37,163 bases of DNA from an uncultured Archangium sp. Lineage in GTDB: Bacteria; Myxococcota; Myxococcia; Myxococcales; Myxococcaceae. The DNA lies in the NCBI GenBank assembly GCA_903905455.1, contig CAIVGN010000117.1:1-37163 (forward strand). Direction: 5' to 3'. The notes beneath the pieces were generated by a model, which was given only the letters and a program-made list of their open reading frames with translations, had not been told where the DNA came from and made no database searches. The position numbers and the translations under genes are program-made. Shown here piece by piece: positions 8,063 to 16,308 of the stretch; position 1 is the first letter of the stretch; the number at the start of each line of letters is the position of its first letter.

Positions 8063-8954
8063 GCCGCCGCGACCCGCGACTGCTCCACCCCAGCCTGCCG
8101 CACCGCCCGCTGCCCGGGTGACCGCTGCGCCCGCGCCGCTGCCGCCCCCGGCGCGCCCGCTGGCCACGACCCCGGTCGTCGCGGTAGCCCCGCCGGCCCT
8201 CGCCGTCGCGCCCGCGACTGCGCCCGCGATTCCGCCCGCAATTGCGCCTGCGCCTGCGCCGGTAAGCGACGAGCCCGAGGTGCGCCTCGTCAACCGCGTG
8301 CTGCCCGGCGACGTGAAGCTCTTCGCCCCGGAAGCGGGCCCCGAAGGCTGCGCGTCGGGCGAGTGTCTCCCCGAGGCGGCCCCGGCCCCCGTGGCCACCA
8401 GGCCCGCGGTCCCCGTCGAACTCCACGAGGCCGACGAGCCGGAGCCGCCTGCGCCGATCGCCCCCGCCAACCGGGCCGTCGGCACCGAGGAAGAGAAGTG
8501 GGGCCGCGTCGTCGACGCCGTGCGCCAGGCCCTGCCCCGCCAGGGCAAGTCCCTCTCGTACGCCCGCTTCCTGGGCTTCGTGCCCGAGGGCGTGAAGGTC
8601 GCCTTCCCCGCCGACGCCTCGTTTCACCGCATGCAGGTCATGGGGTTGAGCCGCGCCATGGTCGAGGCCGAGCTGGTGCGTTCCCTGGGCCGCGCCTGCA
8701 AGCTCATCGAAGACTCGAGCGTCCAGGCCGTCGCCGCCGCCCCCCGCAGCATCGCCGAGGTCGAAGCCAGCGACCGCTCATCGCGCGAGCGGGGCATCGA
8801 CGACAAGGTCCGCGCCCACCCGGCCATCCGCAACGTCATCCGCCACCTCGGCGGTTCGCTCGAACACATCTCGTACCTCGAGCCCGCAGCACCCCGCCCG
8901 ACCGTCGGTACCGCGACCGCTGACGAGGGTGACGCGGGCCCGCCCGTCGACTAG
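8007..8954 (+). CDS. dnaX: DnaX tau C-terminal region in the +1 frame
   Basis: About 315 codons are open from before 8007 to the TGA at 8954. A Pro/Ala-rich linker with PAxAP repeats occupies roughly the first 150 residues. A compact domain follows (EEKWGRVVDAVRQ, LSYARFLGFVPEGVKVAFPA, FHRMQVMG), which has the position and pattern of the tau-specific C-terminal domain that binds the polymerase alpha subunit. It overlaps the gamma-frame end by 56 bases, and both frames are open from at least 7923 to 8062. The GTG at 8007 has no good ribosome site, so separate initiation is less likely than frame change from the upstream dnaX frame. A read-through product with the shift at 8051-8054 would have about 691 residues. 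A sequencing indel is the main alternative. Confidence 0.75.
   Translation: MVPLERREVAPAPRTFAPEPPRPATAPPQPAAPPAARVTAAPAPLPPPARPLATTPVVAVAPPALAVAPATAPAIPPAIAPAPAPVSDEPEVRLVNRVLPGDVKLFAPEAGPEGCASGECLPEAAPAPVATRPAVPVELHEADEPEPPAPIAPANRAVGTEEEKWGRVVDAVRQALPRQGKSLSYARFLGFVPEGVKVAFPADASFHRMQVMGLSRAMVEAELVRSLGRACKLIEDSSVQAVAAAPRSIAEVEASDRSSRERGIDDKVRAHPAIRNVIRHLGGSLEHISYLEPAAPRPTVGTATADEGDAGPPVD
8048..8062 (+). other. Candidate +1 frameshift site at the end of the dnaX gamma frame
   Basis: Codons AAC TTT CGC GCC TGA end the gamma frame. A tRNA-Phe on TTT (8051-8053) can slip forward one base to TTC (8052-8054) and keep full pairing, entering the tau frame (GCG CCT GAG). TTT is an uncommon codon in this GC-rich DNA. 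AGGGAGG at 8025-8031 resembles a ribosome-binding sequence, but it lies 19 bases upstream, farther than the spacing used in prfB. This is a suggestion from sequence only. The frame change could equally occur nearer 8003, or be an assembly error. Confidence 0.3.
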
Positions 8955-8989
8955 AGACCGCAGCCCCTTCGTCTTTCTCAGGAGTTCCC

Positions 8990-9307
8990 ATGCCCGGCGT
9001 CGATCTCAATTACTTCATCCGACAGGCCAACAAGCTCACCGAGAAGATCGAGAAGCGAAAGCTCGAGCTCGCGGAGGAGACGGTCGAAAAGAAGTCGCAG
9101 AACGACCTGATCACGGTGAAGGTCAACTGCGCGCAGGAAGTGAAGAGCATCAAGATCGCCGCCGCCGCCGTCGACCCCAACGACATCGCCATGCTCGAAG
9201 ACCTGATCATCGCCACGGTCAATGCCGCCCTCCAGGACAGCAAGGCGCACATGCAGACCGAGCTCGGCAAGGTGTCGGGCGGCATCAAGATCCCCGGCAT
9301 CACCTGA
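8990..9307 (+). CDS. ybaB: YbaB/EbfC family nucleoid-associated DNA-binding protein
   Basis: The protein has 105 residues, normal for the family. It is a small dimeric protein that binds DNA and is nearly always encoded between dnaX and recR, as here. The N-terminal helix (INYFIRQANKL-type segment followed by TEKIEKRKLELAEE) and the central strand-loop (LITVKVNCAQEVKSIKI) fit the tweezer-like fold. AGGAG lies 6 bases before the ATG. It starts 35 bases after the tau stop and ends 7 bases before recR, so the three are one operon. Confidence 0.9.
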   Translation: MPGVDLNYFIRQANKLTEKIEKRKLELAEETVEKKSQNDLITVKVNCAQEVKSIKIAAAAVDPNDIAMLEDLIIATVNAALQDSKAHMQTELGKVSGGIKIPGIT

Positions 9308-9314
9308 GTCGTCG

Positions 9315-9917
9315 ATGACGCCTGACGCGATCAACCGCCTCGTCGCGCAGCTCGCCAAGCTGCCGGGCATCGGGGAGAAATCGGCCCAGCGCCTGGCCTT
9401 TCACGTGCTGCGCTCGCCGCCCGAGTACGCCCGCGCCCTGGCGGCCGCCCTCATCGAGGTCGTCGATCGCGTCAAGCTGTGCAGCCGCTGCTTCAGCCTC
9501 CACGACGGGCCCGAGGGCACCTTCTGCGGCTTCTGCAACGACCCCCGGCGTGACGAGCGCCTGGTGTGCGTGGTCGAGGGCATCGCCGACGAGATGGCCA
9601 TCGAGCGCACCCGCGAGTTCAAGGGCCGCTACCACGTGCTCCACGGCGTGCTCTCGCCCCTCGAGGGCGTGGGCCCCGAGCAATTGCGCATCAAGGAGCT
9701 CATCCTGCGCATGCAGGACACGCCCATCGAAGAGGTCATCGTCGCCACCAACCCCGACGTCGAGGGCGAAGCGACGGCGCTGTACCTGACCCGCCTGCTC
9801 AAGCCGATCGGCGTGAAGGTCTCACGGCTCGCCCAGGGCATCCCCATGGGTGGCGACCTCGAGTACGCCGACCAGGCCACGCTGGCGCGCGCCCTCGCCG
9901 CCCGCCGCGACCTTTAA
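9315..9917 (+). CDS. recR: Recombination mediator protein RecR
   Basis: The protein has 200 residues, the usual RecR length. RecR acts with RecO/RecF to load RecA on gapped DNA. Visible parts are an N-terminal helix-hairpin-helix (LAKLPGIGEKSAQRLAFH), a zinc finger with cysteines in CSRC and CGFC, and a Toprim region starting LVCVVEG and including ATNPDVEGEATALYL. The C-terminal Walker-B-like segment SRLAQGIPMGGDLEYAD is also present. The start is the ATG at 9315, which gives the conserved TPDAINRLVAQLAKLPG beginning. The stop lies only 2 bases from the end of the convergent kinase gene. Confidence 0.96.
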   Translation: MTPDAINRLVAQLAKLPGIGEKSAQRLAFHVLRSPPEYARALAAALIEVVDRVKLCSRCFSLHDGPEGTFCGFCNDPRRDERLVCVVEGIADEMAIERTREFKGRYHVLHGVLSPLEGVGPEQLRIKELILRMQDTPIEEVIVATNPDVEGEATALYLTRLLKPIGVKVSRLAQGIPMGGDLEYADQATLARALAARRDL

Positions 9918-9919
9918 GG

Positions 9920-11584
9920 TCAGCGCACGTCCCAGCTCATCGGGAGCGGCACCCGCACCTCGACGTCGACGTGCCGGGGGAAGATCATCGAGCCCACCAC
10001 CTTCTCGATGCACTTCGAGACCTTCGTTCCGGGGAGGCTGGTCGTCACCGTGGTCACCCGGCCGCTGCTGGCGATGCCGAAGTTGACCACCAGCGTGCCC
10101 TGCGGCGTGGGCAGCTCGGGCTTGTTGTCCTTGAAGCACTTCTGGAAGCGCGGCTTGCCCTGGTTGAGCTGCTTGAGGACCATGGCCGTGGTCAGCGTCA
10201 CCGGTCGCGCCGCGGCCTTCACGCCCGCGTCCATCGCCGGCTCCGCCCCGCCCGCGTCTTCCGGCGCGCCCGCGTCGATCACCGGGGCCTCGACGACCGG
10301 GGGGCCCGCGTCGACGACCACCGGCACCGGCACCGGCACCGGCAGCACGGGGGCCTCGGGCGTCGGGGCCAGCAGGCGCGTCGCCACCACGGTCCCCAGC
10401 ACGCCCAGCACCAGCGCGCCGATGACGAAGAACCGCGTGCGCTGCGAGTGCGAGCGCACCGTCAGCGGCACGCCCACCGCGTTGGTCTTGTCCTGGAGCT
10501 TGAGCCCGACGTCGGTCTTCGGTGAGTGCGGGTTCTTGTAGCCGGGCACGTCCACGCCCCGCTCGGCGAGCTCGTCGAGCGACTCGATGCGCGTCTTCGA
10601 CTTCACGCGATCGGGCCCGAAGAAGCCCGCCATGAAGCTCACCAGCGCCTGGCCCCCGGTCGCCGAGGTGGTGGAGCCGATGTACTTCTCGATGTCCTGG
10701 GCCATGGCCAGCGCCGTCGGGTAGCGGTGCTCCGCTTCCTGGGCCATGGCGCGGTTGACGATCTGCTCGACCTCCAGGGGGAGCTCGGGCCGCAGCGCGC
10801 GCACCGGCTGGTAGTCACAGTCGAGCACCGCCTTGAGCACCGCGAGATCGGTGTCGCGCGCGAAGGGCCGCACCCCGGTCAACGCCTCGTAGAGCGAGAC
10901 CCCCAGCGAGAAGAGATCGCTGCGGCGATCGACCGAGTCACCGCGCGCCTGCTCGGGCGACATGTACTGGTACTTGCCCTTCACCACGCCCGCGCCCGTC
11001 GAGGTGATGCGCGACTCGGCCTTGGCGATGCCGAAGTCGAGCACCTTCACCTGGCCCGAGTAGGTGATGAAGAGGTTCGAGGGCGAGATGTCGCGGTGCA
11101 CCAGGCGCATCGGCACGCCCTTGGGGTCCACCGCCTCGTGGGCGAAGTGCAGTCCCACCGCCGCCTCGATCAACACCCGCAGCACCACGTTGAGCGGGGC
11201 ATGTTCGCCGCGGCGCTTGGCCGTGCGCAGCACCGTCGCGAAGTCCTCGCCCGCGAGGTACTCCATGCAGATGAAGTAGCAGCCGTCGGCCAGGCCGAGG
11301 TCGCTGATCTGCACGATGTTGGGGTGGCTGAGCGACGCCGCGAGCCGCGCCTCGTCGAGGAACATGCTCACGAAGTCGGAGGCCCCCGAGAGATGCGGGA
11401 GCATGCGCTTGATGACCACGTTCTTCTCGAAGCCCTCCACGCCGACCTGCTTGGCGAGGAAGATCTCGGCCATGCCGCCTTCGGCCAGCTTCTTCACCAG
11501 GAAGTACTTGCCGTAGGCCTTCACCGCCATGTCGCCGATGGCCTGGCGCGCATCAGGGGAACTGAGCTTCGGTTCGTCGCTCAC
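9920..11584 (-). CDS. Ser/Thr kinase with one membrane helix and an extracytoplasmic AgmX/PglI-type C-terminal domain
   Basis: The protein has 554 residues. The kinase domain spans about 25-302: loop LAEGGMAEIF, K59, E78, HRDISPSN at 163-170 (D165), DFG at 183-185 and MSPEQ at 208-212. A cytoplasmic linker precedes the membrane helix at 384-405, followed by a Pro-Val and Asp-Ala-Gly linker. Residues about 463-548 closely follow the AgmX/PglI C-terminal pattern: a helix ending FQKCFK (C483), strand GTLVVNFGIASSGRV, then SKCIEKVVGSMIFP (C525). This is the domain type found at the end of GltG-like gliding proteins, including the one at 24901-26235. The start is GTG in a 4-base overlap with the FecR lipoprotein gene, so it is the last gene of a three-gene operon. 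It is likely to sense or touch the cell envelope on its outer side. Confidence 0.9.
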   Translation of the reverse strand: MSDEPKLSSPDARQAIGDMAVKAYGKYFLVKKLAEGGMAEIFLAKQVGVEGFEKNVVIKRMLPHLSGASDFVSMFLDEARLAASLSHPNIVQISDLGLADGCYFICMEYLAGEDFATVLRTAKRRGEHAPLNVVLRVLIEAAVGLHFAHEAVDPKGVPMRLVHRDISPSNLFITYSGQVKVLDFGIAKAESRITSTGAGVVKGKYQYMSPEQARGDSVDRRSDLFSLGVSLYEALTGVRPFARDTDLAVLKAVLDCDYQPVRALRPELPLEVEQIVNRAMAQEAEHRYPTALAMAQDIEKYIGSTTSATGGQALVSFMAGFFGPDRVKSKTRIESLDELAERGVDVPGYKNPHSPKTDVGLKLQDKTNAVGVPLTVRSHSQRTRFFVIGALVLGVLGTVVATRLLAPTPEAPVLPVPVPVPVVVDAGPPVVEAPVIDAGAPEDAGGAEPAMDAGVKAAARPVTLTTAMVLKQLNQGKPRFQKCFKDNKPELPTPQGTLVVNFGIASSGRVTTVTTSLPGTKVSKCIEKVVGSMIFPRHVDVEVRVPLPMSWDVR

Positions 11585-13515
11585 CGCGCCCTCACCGTAC
11601 GCACCGTCCAGCTCTCGGCGCCACCCTGGACCAGCCGAAAGACCACGCGCCCACCCGCCAGCGGGGCCACCGAGGTCTCGAAGCGCGCCTGCTCGTCGAG
11701 CGTCACGTTGCGCCCGTTGATCGACAGCCGGCTCCCCACTGGCGCAATGCCCGAGGCCCGCACCGACTTGCCTCCCACGTCGCCATTGCGCGGCGCCTTG
11801 ATCAGCAGCGAGGCCACGGCGTTGTCGAAGGTCATGTGGAGCTTGTTGAGCCGCCCGCCCTTCAGCTCGCCGCCCTTGCCGTCGAGCGGCGTCACCGACC
11901 AGAGGTACTTGCCCTCGACGAGCGTGTTCTCGGGCAGCGAGACCTGCGCCTCGACCACGGTGCGCTCGGCCACGGGGCTCGCGAGCTGCCCGTCGCGGTA
12001 GACCTTCACCGCGTACTTCGCCGCCCCCTCGGCCTTCGCCCAGGTGAAGGTCACCACCGGCGGCTTGTCCTTGTCCTGGAAGAAGATGGTGGTCGTCTCG
12101 GCGCCCTCGGGCACCACGTTCTTCAGGCGAGAGAGATCCTGGACCCGGGGCTCGGGAGAGAACGAGACCTGGCCCCGCGCGTACTCGGCGTCGCCCTTGA
12201 AGACCCGCCAGTACCAGCCGCCCTTCGCCGGCACCGGTACGTTGACGAAGGCCGCGTGCACCACGCCGTCACGCGCGATGGTGGTGAAGGCCGCGTCGCT
12301 CGCCAGCTGCACCCGCCACTCGGTGGTGCCCTCTTCTTCGTCCCAGGCGAGGGCCACCTGCTTGAGTCCCGAGTGGTAGAGGCGCACCACGCGGGGAGGC
12401 AGCACCACCGCTTCGCGGCTGGTCTCGCGCACCGCCGACGCCCCCTTGAGCGGCACGCTGGCCGACTGCCCTCCGGGGATCACCGTGCTCGCCTCGCCCT
12501 CACGCTCGATGGTCACGTCGCCCGCCAGGGCATCGACGTCGAAGCCGCTGCCGGTGCGGCGCAACGAGAACTGACCGCCGAGATCGCTGACCAGCGTGAC
12601 GCCCGCGCCCACGGCCAGGCGCGTCTGCTGGCCACTCGGGGCCACCACCTCGAGCTCGCCCTTGCGCACCTCGAGCGCGGTGGCTTCCCGCCCCGCGCCC
12701 TTGCGGCTCTCGACGATGCCCACCTCGGCCCCCTTGAGCAGCGACACGCGGGTCTGCGAGCCCTCCGGCGAGAGGCTGAAGCGGCCCTCCTTGACCCGCA
12801 CCGTGTCGCCGGCGGCGAGGCGGGGCGGCTTCTTCGGGTTGATCGCCACGAAGGACTTCGCGTCCCGCGCCCGGAGCTCGGCCTTGCCGCTCGAGGCCAC
12901 GATCGTCAGGGGAATCTCCGGGAGCTCCCGGGCCTGGCCCAGCTGCCCCTTCTTGCCCGCGCCCAGCCGCGTGACCTCGCCCGACTTCGAGACCAGCTCG
13001 ATCTCGCCCAGCGTCACGTCCACGTCGGCGCCCCGGTCATCGACCTTCAGCGACACCTCGGCCGAGCCCACGCGCGTCAGGCCGAAGGGCGTCGAGAGGC
13101 TGATCAACACGTCGCCTCCGCCGGCCGCCCCCGGGGTGGCGCGAACCCGCGTCAGCACCAGGCCCTGCGTCACGGTGAGCATCACGCCCGAGCCGCCGAC
13201 CTCCACCTCGAAGCGGCCCTCGGGCCCCAGCTCGACTACGCGATCGCCGCCGAAGCGCAGCACTGCCGAGCTGTCAGGGCCGGTGTCGATGACGTCGTGC
13301 GCGTAGAGCGGCTCGGCGAGCGCCGGCCGCGTCCTGCCGTCGCGCTCCAGGGTCACGGTGCCCACCGGGGCCTCGAGCCTGCCCGGGGAACTCCGGGGCG
13401 CCGGCGCGAGCACGCCCGCGTCGAGGGGCGCGACCGCGGCGACCGGCTTCGGCGCCTCGCCTCCACAACCGCTGACGCCCAGCGACAACGCGGCGATGAC
13501 GACCAGGGCTCTCAC
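11581..13515 (-). CDS. FecR-domain lipoprotein
   Basis: The protein has 644 residues. The N-terminus MRALVVIAALSLGVSGCGG is a lipoprotein signal with Cys17 as lipid site. An N-terminal FecR-like beta domain is visible (AEPLYAHDVIDTGPDSSAVLRF, then RVVELGPEGRFEV), and related strand-rich repeats follow, including a second segment around AAGDTVRVKEGRFSLSPEG. About residues 380-560 look like fibronectin/Ig-like strands (LAWDEEEGTTEWRVQLASD, VTFTWAKAEGAAKYAVKVY). The C-terminal part resembles a glucodextranase-type or other Ig-like domain. FecR domains typically sense or bind at the periplasm. It sits between an upstream barrel/regulatory-domain gene and a downstream kinase gene, overlapping each by 4 bases. 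Confidence 0.82.
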   Translation of the reverse strand: MRALVVIAALSLGVSGCGGEAPKPVAAVAPLDAGVLAPAPRSSPGRLEAPVGTVTLERDGRTRPALAEPLYAHDVIDTGPDSSAVLRFGGDRVVELGPEGRFEVEVGGSGVMLTVTQGLVLTRVRATPGAAGGGDVLISLSTPFGLTRVGSAEVSLKVDDRGADVDVTLGEIELVSKSGEVTRLGAGKKGQLGQARELPEIPLTIVASSGKAELRARDAKSFVAINPKKPPRLAAGDTVRVKEGRFSLSPEGSQTRVSLLKGAEVGIVESRKGAGREATALEVRKGELEVVAPSGQQTRLAVGAGVTLVSDLGGQFSLRRTGSGFDVDALAGDVTIEREGEASTVIPGGQSASVPLKGASAVRETSREAVVLPPRVVRLYHSGLKQVALAWDEEEGTTEWRVQLASDAAFTTIARDGVVHAAFVNVPVPAKGGWYWRVFKGDAEYARGQVSFSPEPRVQDLSRLKNVVPEGAETTTIFFQDKDKPPVVTFTWAKAEGAAKYAVKVYRDGQLASPVAERTVVEAQVSLPENTLVEGKYLWSVTPLDGKGGELKGGRLNKLHMTFDNAVASLLIKAPRNGDVGGKSVRASGIAPVGSRLSINGRNVTLDEQARFETSVAPLAGGRVVFRLVQGGAESWTVRTVRAR

Positions 13516-15041
13516 TTCGGCGCGAGGTCCACGTTGAAGATGGCCTGGTCTCCGTCACGCACGGTGACCGCCTTCGACTGGGTCACGAACCCCGCGGCCG
13601 AGATGCGCACCGTGTACTTGCCCCCGGGGATCTGCACCGAGAACGCCCCGGTGTCGTCGGCGGCGATGGTCTGCTTGAGCTCCCGAATCTCGAGCTGCGC
13701 GAGGACCGGCTTGCCCCCGCGGGCGCTGCGCACCTGCCCGCTCAACGTCGCCGGCACGCGCTTCTTCTCGGGGACCAGGGTGACGGTCAGCTCGCTGCTG
13801 CGCCCGGCGACGATCGACACCGCTTCTTCTCCCGGGTTGAAGCCCGGCGCGGTGACCTTCACCGACACCGGCCCCGGCGCGAGTCCCTCGAGCGTCAGCG
13901 CCCCGGCCTCGTTCGTCGTGCCGCTCGTGCCGTTGACTTCGACGCTCGCCACCACCGGCGCCTTGACCTCGAAGGACACGACCCGCAGCACCAGCGCCCC
14001 TACCTTCGGCTTCTCGCGGCCGAGCACCAGCGACACCGAGCGCTCCTCGCCGGCCGCCAACCCCACGCGTGTCTCCCCGCTCTCGTAGCCGGCCAACGAC
14101 GACGTGACCGTCACCTCGCCGGGCTCGAGTTCGCCGACCGCGGCCGTGCCCGTCGCGTCGGTGACCAGGTCGCGCCGCGTGGTCCCCACGCTCACGGCCA
14201 CGGCGACCCCGGCCAGCGGCCCCTGCTCGCCCGCCACGGTGACGCGCAGCGCCCCCGCGGTCGGCGCCACGTCGAGCTTCGCCTCTTTCCACTGCAGATC
14301 GAGCGCGAGGCCTGCGCGCACCACGCTCTGGGTCGCGCTCAAGGGCGCGCTCGCGTCGGTGCTCGCCAGCGAGTCCTGGTGCCACTGGGCGTCAGCGAGC
14401 ACGCCCCACTTCAGCGACCCGGTCCGAAACAGCTGCACCCGCACGCCGCCGCCCGCGCCCAGGCCCTGCGAAGTCACCGCCCGCCCGACCGTGGCGATCG
14501 CCACCGGGTACTCGAAGCGGCCCTCGAGCGTCACCGGCCCCAGGTCGACCATCGCCCGGGCCGCGAGCAACACCCCGTGCCGCTGCACCGTCGCGAAGAC
14601 CGGCGCGCTCACGGTGCCGAACACCGGCAACTGCTGGAATGAATAGGACGCCGCGGCCTCGAAGCGCGCCGGGCCGAAGCGCACGCGCCCCGTGGGTCCC
14701 ACGTGCACCCGGAACAACCCGCCCGAGGTCACCGCCGTGCCGCCGTCGAGCAGGCTGAACGCCTCGCGCTGGACCCCGCCGGTCAGGCCGAGGTGATCAC
14801 CCAGCAGGAACCACAGCCAGCCCGTGAGGGCGAGGTCGTTGGGGCTGACCCCGGCGTAGCTCAGCCCCGGCCCGGTGTCGGACTCCGAGCCGTTGCGGAT
14901 CGCCACTCCGTAGCGCAGGCGCACCTGCGCCGCGTCGTCGCGCGACCCCGGGGCCTTCACCGTCGAGGTCGAGACTGACGGCTGCGCCCCACTGGTCGAC
15001 GCCCACAGCACCGCTAAGGCCGCCAACACGTTCCGGAGCAC
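13512..15041 (-). CDS. Outer-membrane barrel-like protein with three carboxypeptidase-regulatory-like domains
   Basis: The protein has 509 residues. A signal peptide ends near TSGAQ. Residues about 35-265 alternate polar and hydrophobic residues with many aromatic and Gly residues (LALTGWLWFLLGDHLGLTGGV, FEAAASYSFQQLPVFG), as in an outer-membrane beta-barrel. Three consecutive Ig-like carboxypeptidase regulatory domains follow at about 280-350, 355-430 and 435-508. Each has the G-x-V-x(n)-P/L-A-x-V ... T-D-x-x-G ... L-x-P-G-x-Y/V-x-V-x-V layout. It is the first gene of the barrel/FecR/kinase operon and is divergent from mglB across 179 bases. The function is unknown. Surface binding or anchoring of polysaccharide or protein is inference. 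Confidence 0.75.
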   Translation of the reverse strand: MLRNVLAALAVLWASTSGAQPSVSTSTVKAPGSRDDAAQVRLRYGVAIRNGSESDTGPGLSYAGVSPNDLALTGWLWFLLGDHLGLTGGVQREAFSLLDGGTAVTSGGLFRVHVGPTGRVRFGPARFEAAASYSFQQLPVFGTVSAPVFATVQRHGVLLAARAMVDLGPVTLEGRFEYPVAIATVGRAVTSQGLGAGGGVRVQLFRTGSLKWGVLADAQWHQDSLASTDASAPLSATQSVVRAGLALDLQWKEAKLDVAPTAGALRVTVAGEQGPLAGVAVAVSVGTTRRDLVTDATGTAAVGELEPGEVTVTSSLAGYESGETRVGLAAGEERSVSLVLGREKPKVGALVLRVVSFEVKAPVVASVEVNGTSGTTNEAGALTLEGLAPGPVSVKVTAPGFNPGEEAVSIVAGRSSELTVTLVPEKKRVPATLSGQVRSARGGKPVLAQLEIRELKQTIAADDTGAFSVQIPGGKYTVRISAAGFVTQSKAVTVRDGDQAIFNVDLAPK

Positions 15042-15126
15042 GGCGGCAGCCTACCCGGGCACCAGCACTCCATCGAAGAAATGACCGCTTTGCCCCCGGC
15101 GCGGCCACCAAGTCCCACAGCCCCAT

Positions 15127-15151
15127 GAGACCACGACACTTTTGAGGTCTC
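15127..15151. promoter_or_regulatory. Inverted repeat in the mglB upstream region
   Basis: GAGACC at 15127-15132 and GGTCTC at 15146-15151 form a perfect 6-bp inverted repeat with 13 bases between. It lies about 70 bases before the mglB ATG, in the 179-base gap (15042-15220) shared with the divergent barrel gene. The gap must hold promoters for both directions, but I see no clear -35/-10 pair. AGGAG at about 15204-15208 is the only ribosome-site candidate for mglB and lies 12 bases from the ATG. Confidence 0.3.
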
Positions 15152-15220
15152 GCAAAGCGTGCACACTCGTGTACCGTCTGCTAGACCCCCGTAACCGTTT
15201 GACAGGAGCGCCTCCACCTC

Positions 15221-15700
15221 ATGGCCACGCAGCTGGTGATGTACGAAGAGGAGTTCCACCGGATTAACGCGGTGTGCGACCGACTTACAAAGGACGCCAA
15301 CGCGAAGGTGGTCTTCCTCGTCGATAAAAATGGTCAGCTGATCTCCGCGGCTGGCCAGACGCACAACATCGACACGACCTCTCTGGCTTCGCTCACCGCC
15401 GGCAACGTGGCGGCCATGGGCGGACTGGCGAAGTTGATCGGTGAGAACGAGTTCCCCAACCAGTTTCACGAGGGCGCGAGAGATTCGCTCTACATGACCC
15501 TGGTCGGCGGCCGCGTGGTGTTGGTGGTCATCTTCGACAACCGCACCTCGCTCGGCCTCGTCCGGTTGCGCATCAAGAAGGCGCAAGACGAACTCGAGAA
15601 GATCTTCGCGGCGCTGGCCGCACGTGCTTCGGTCCCTGGAGCCGGCTCGCCGTTCGCCGAGATCTCGGACGCCGACATCGACAACCTTTTTAGCGAGTAA
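15221..15700 (+). CDS. mglB: MglB, Roadblock/LC7 GAP and partner of MglA
   Basis: The protein has 159 residues, the length of M. xanthus MglB. In M. xanthus MglB dimers sit at the lagging pole, stimulate GTP hydrolysis by MglA and help set front-rear polarity. The Roadblock/LC7 fold is visible: an N-terminal helix (YEEEFHRINAVCDRLTKD), strand AKVVFLVDKNGQLI, a central helix with SLTAGNVAAMGGLAKLIGE, strands DSLYMTLVGGRVVLVVIFD and a last helix. The tail ISDADIDNLFSE corresponds to the C-terminal helix reported to bind MglA. mglA follows 15 bases later. Confidence 0.97.
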   Translation: MATQLVMYEEEFHRINAVCDRLTKDANAKVVFLVDKNGQLISAAGQTHNIDTTSLASLTAGNVAAMGGLAKLIGENEFPNQFHEGARDSLYMTLVGGRVVLVVIFDNRTSLGLVRLRIKKAQDELEKIFAALAARASVPGAGSPFAEISDADIDNLFSE

Positions 15701-15715
15701 GGCGGGCCCGCGACC

Positions 15716-16306
15716 ATGTCGTTCATCAACTACTCAAGCCGCGAGATCAACTGCAAGATCGTCTACTACGGCCCCGGATTGTGCGGGAAGACGACGAACC
15801 TGCAGTACATCTACAACAAGACCAACGCCGAGACGAAGGGCAAGCTGATCTCGCTTTCCACCGAGACAGATCGCACCCTCTTCTTCGACTTCCTCCCGCT
15901 CTCGCTGGGCGAGATCCGTGGCTTCAAGACCCGGTTCCACCTCTACACGGTGCCCGGCCAGGTCTTCTACGACGCGTCCCGCAAGCTGATCCTCAAGGGG
16001 GTCGACGGCGTGGTGTTCGTCGCCGACAGCCAGGTCGAGCGCATGGAGGCGAACATCGAGTCGCTCGACAACCTGCGCATCAACTTGAAGGAGCAGGGGT
16101 ACGACCTCGACAAGATCCCCTTCGTCATGCAGTACAACAAGCGTGACCTCCCCAACGCGGTGCCCGTCGAAGAGCTCCGCAAGGTGCTCAACCCGCGCAA
16201 CGTGACCGAGCGGCAGGCCGTGGCGCCCACCGGTGTCGGCGTGTTCGACACCCTCAAGGACGTCGCCAAGCTGGTCCTGACCGAGCTCAAGAAGGGCGGA
16301 AACTGA
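15716..16306 (+). CDS. mglA: MglA, Ras-like small GTPase, gliding and polarity switch
   Basis: The protein has 196 residues, one more than I recall for M. xanthus MglA and apparently near-identical to it. P-loop GPGLCGKTT (19-27), switch region [32 protein letters not shown] with the unusual VPGQ in place of DxxG, and NKRD for guanine recognition are all present. In M. xanthus GTP-bound MglA assembles the Agl-Glt gliding complex at the leading pole and also controls type IV pili. The stop is followed after 2 bases by the next gene's ATG, so mglBA is probably transcribed together with the downstream envelope genes. Confidence 0.98.
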   Translation: MSFINYSSREINCKIVYYGPGLCGKTTNLQYIYNKTNAETKGKLISLSTETDRTLFFDFLPLSLGEIRGFKTRFHLYTVPGQVFYDASRKLILKGVDGVVFVADSQVERMEANIESLDNLRINLKEQGYDLDKIPFVMQYNKRDLPNAVPVEELRKVLNPRNVTERQAVAPTGVGVFDTLKDVAKLVLTELKKGGN

Positions 16307-16308
16307 TC

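Noticed and set aside
10321-10344. Four perfect CCGGCA hexamers
   Set aside because: They encode the Pro-Val linker of the kinase after its membrane helix. They are a simple coding repeat, not a regulatory array, though copy number could vary.
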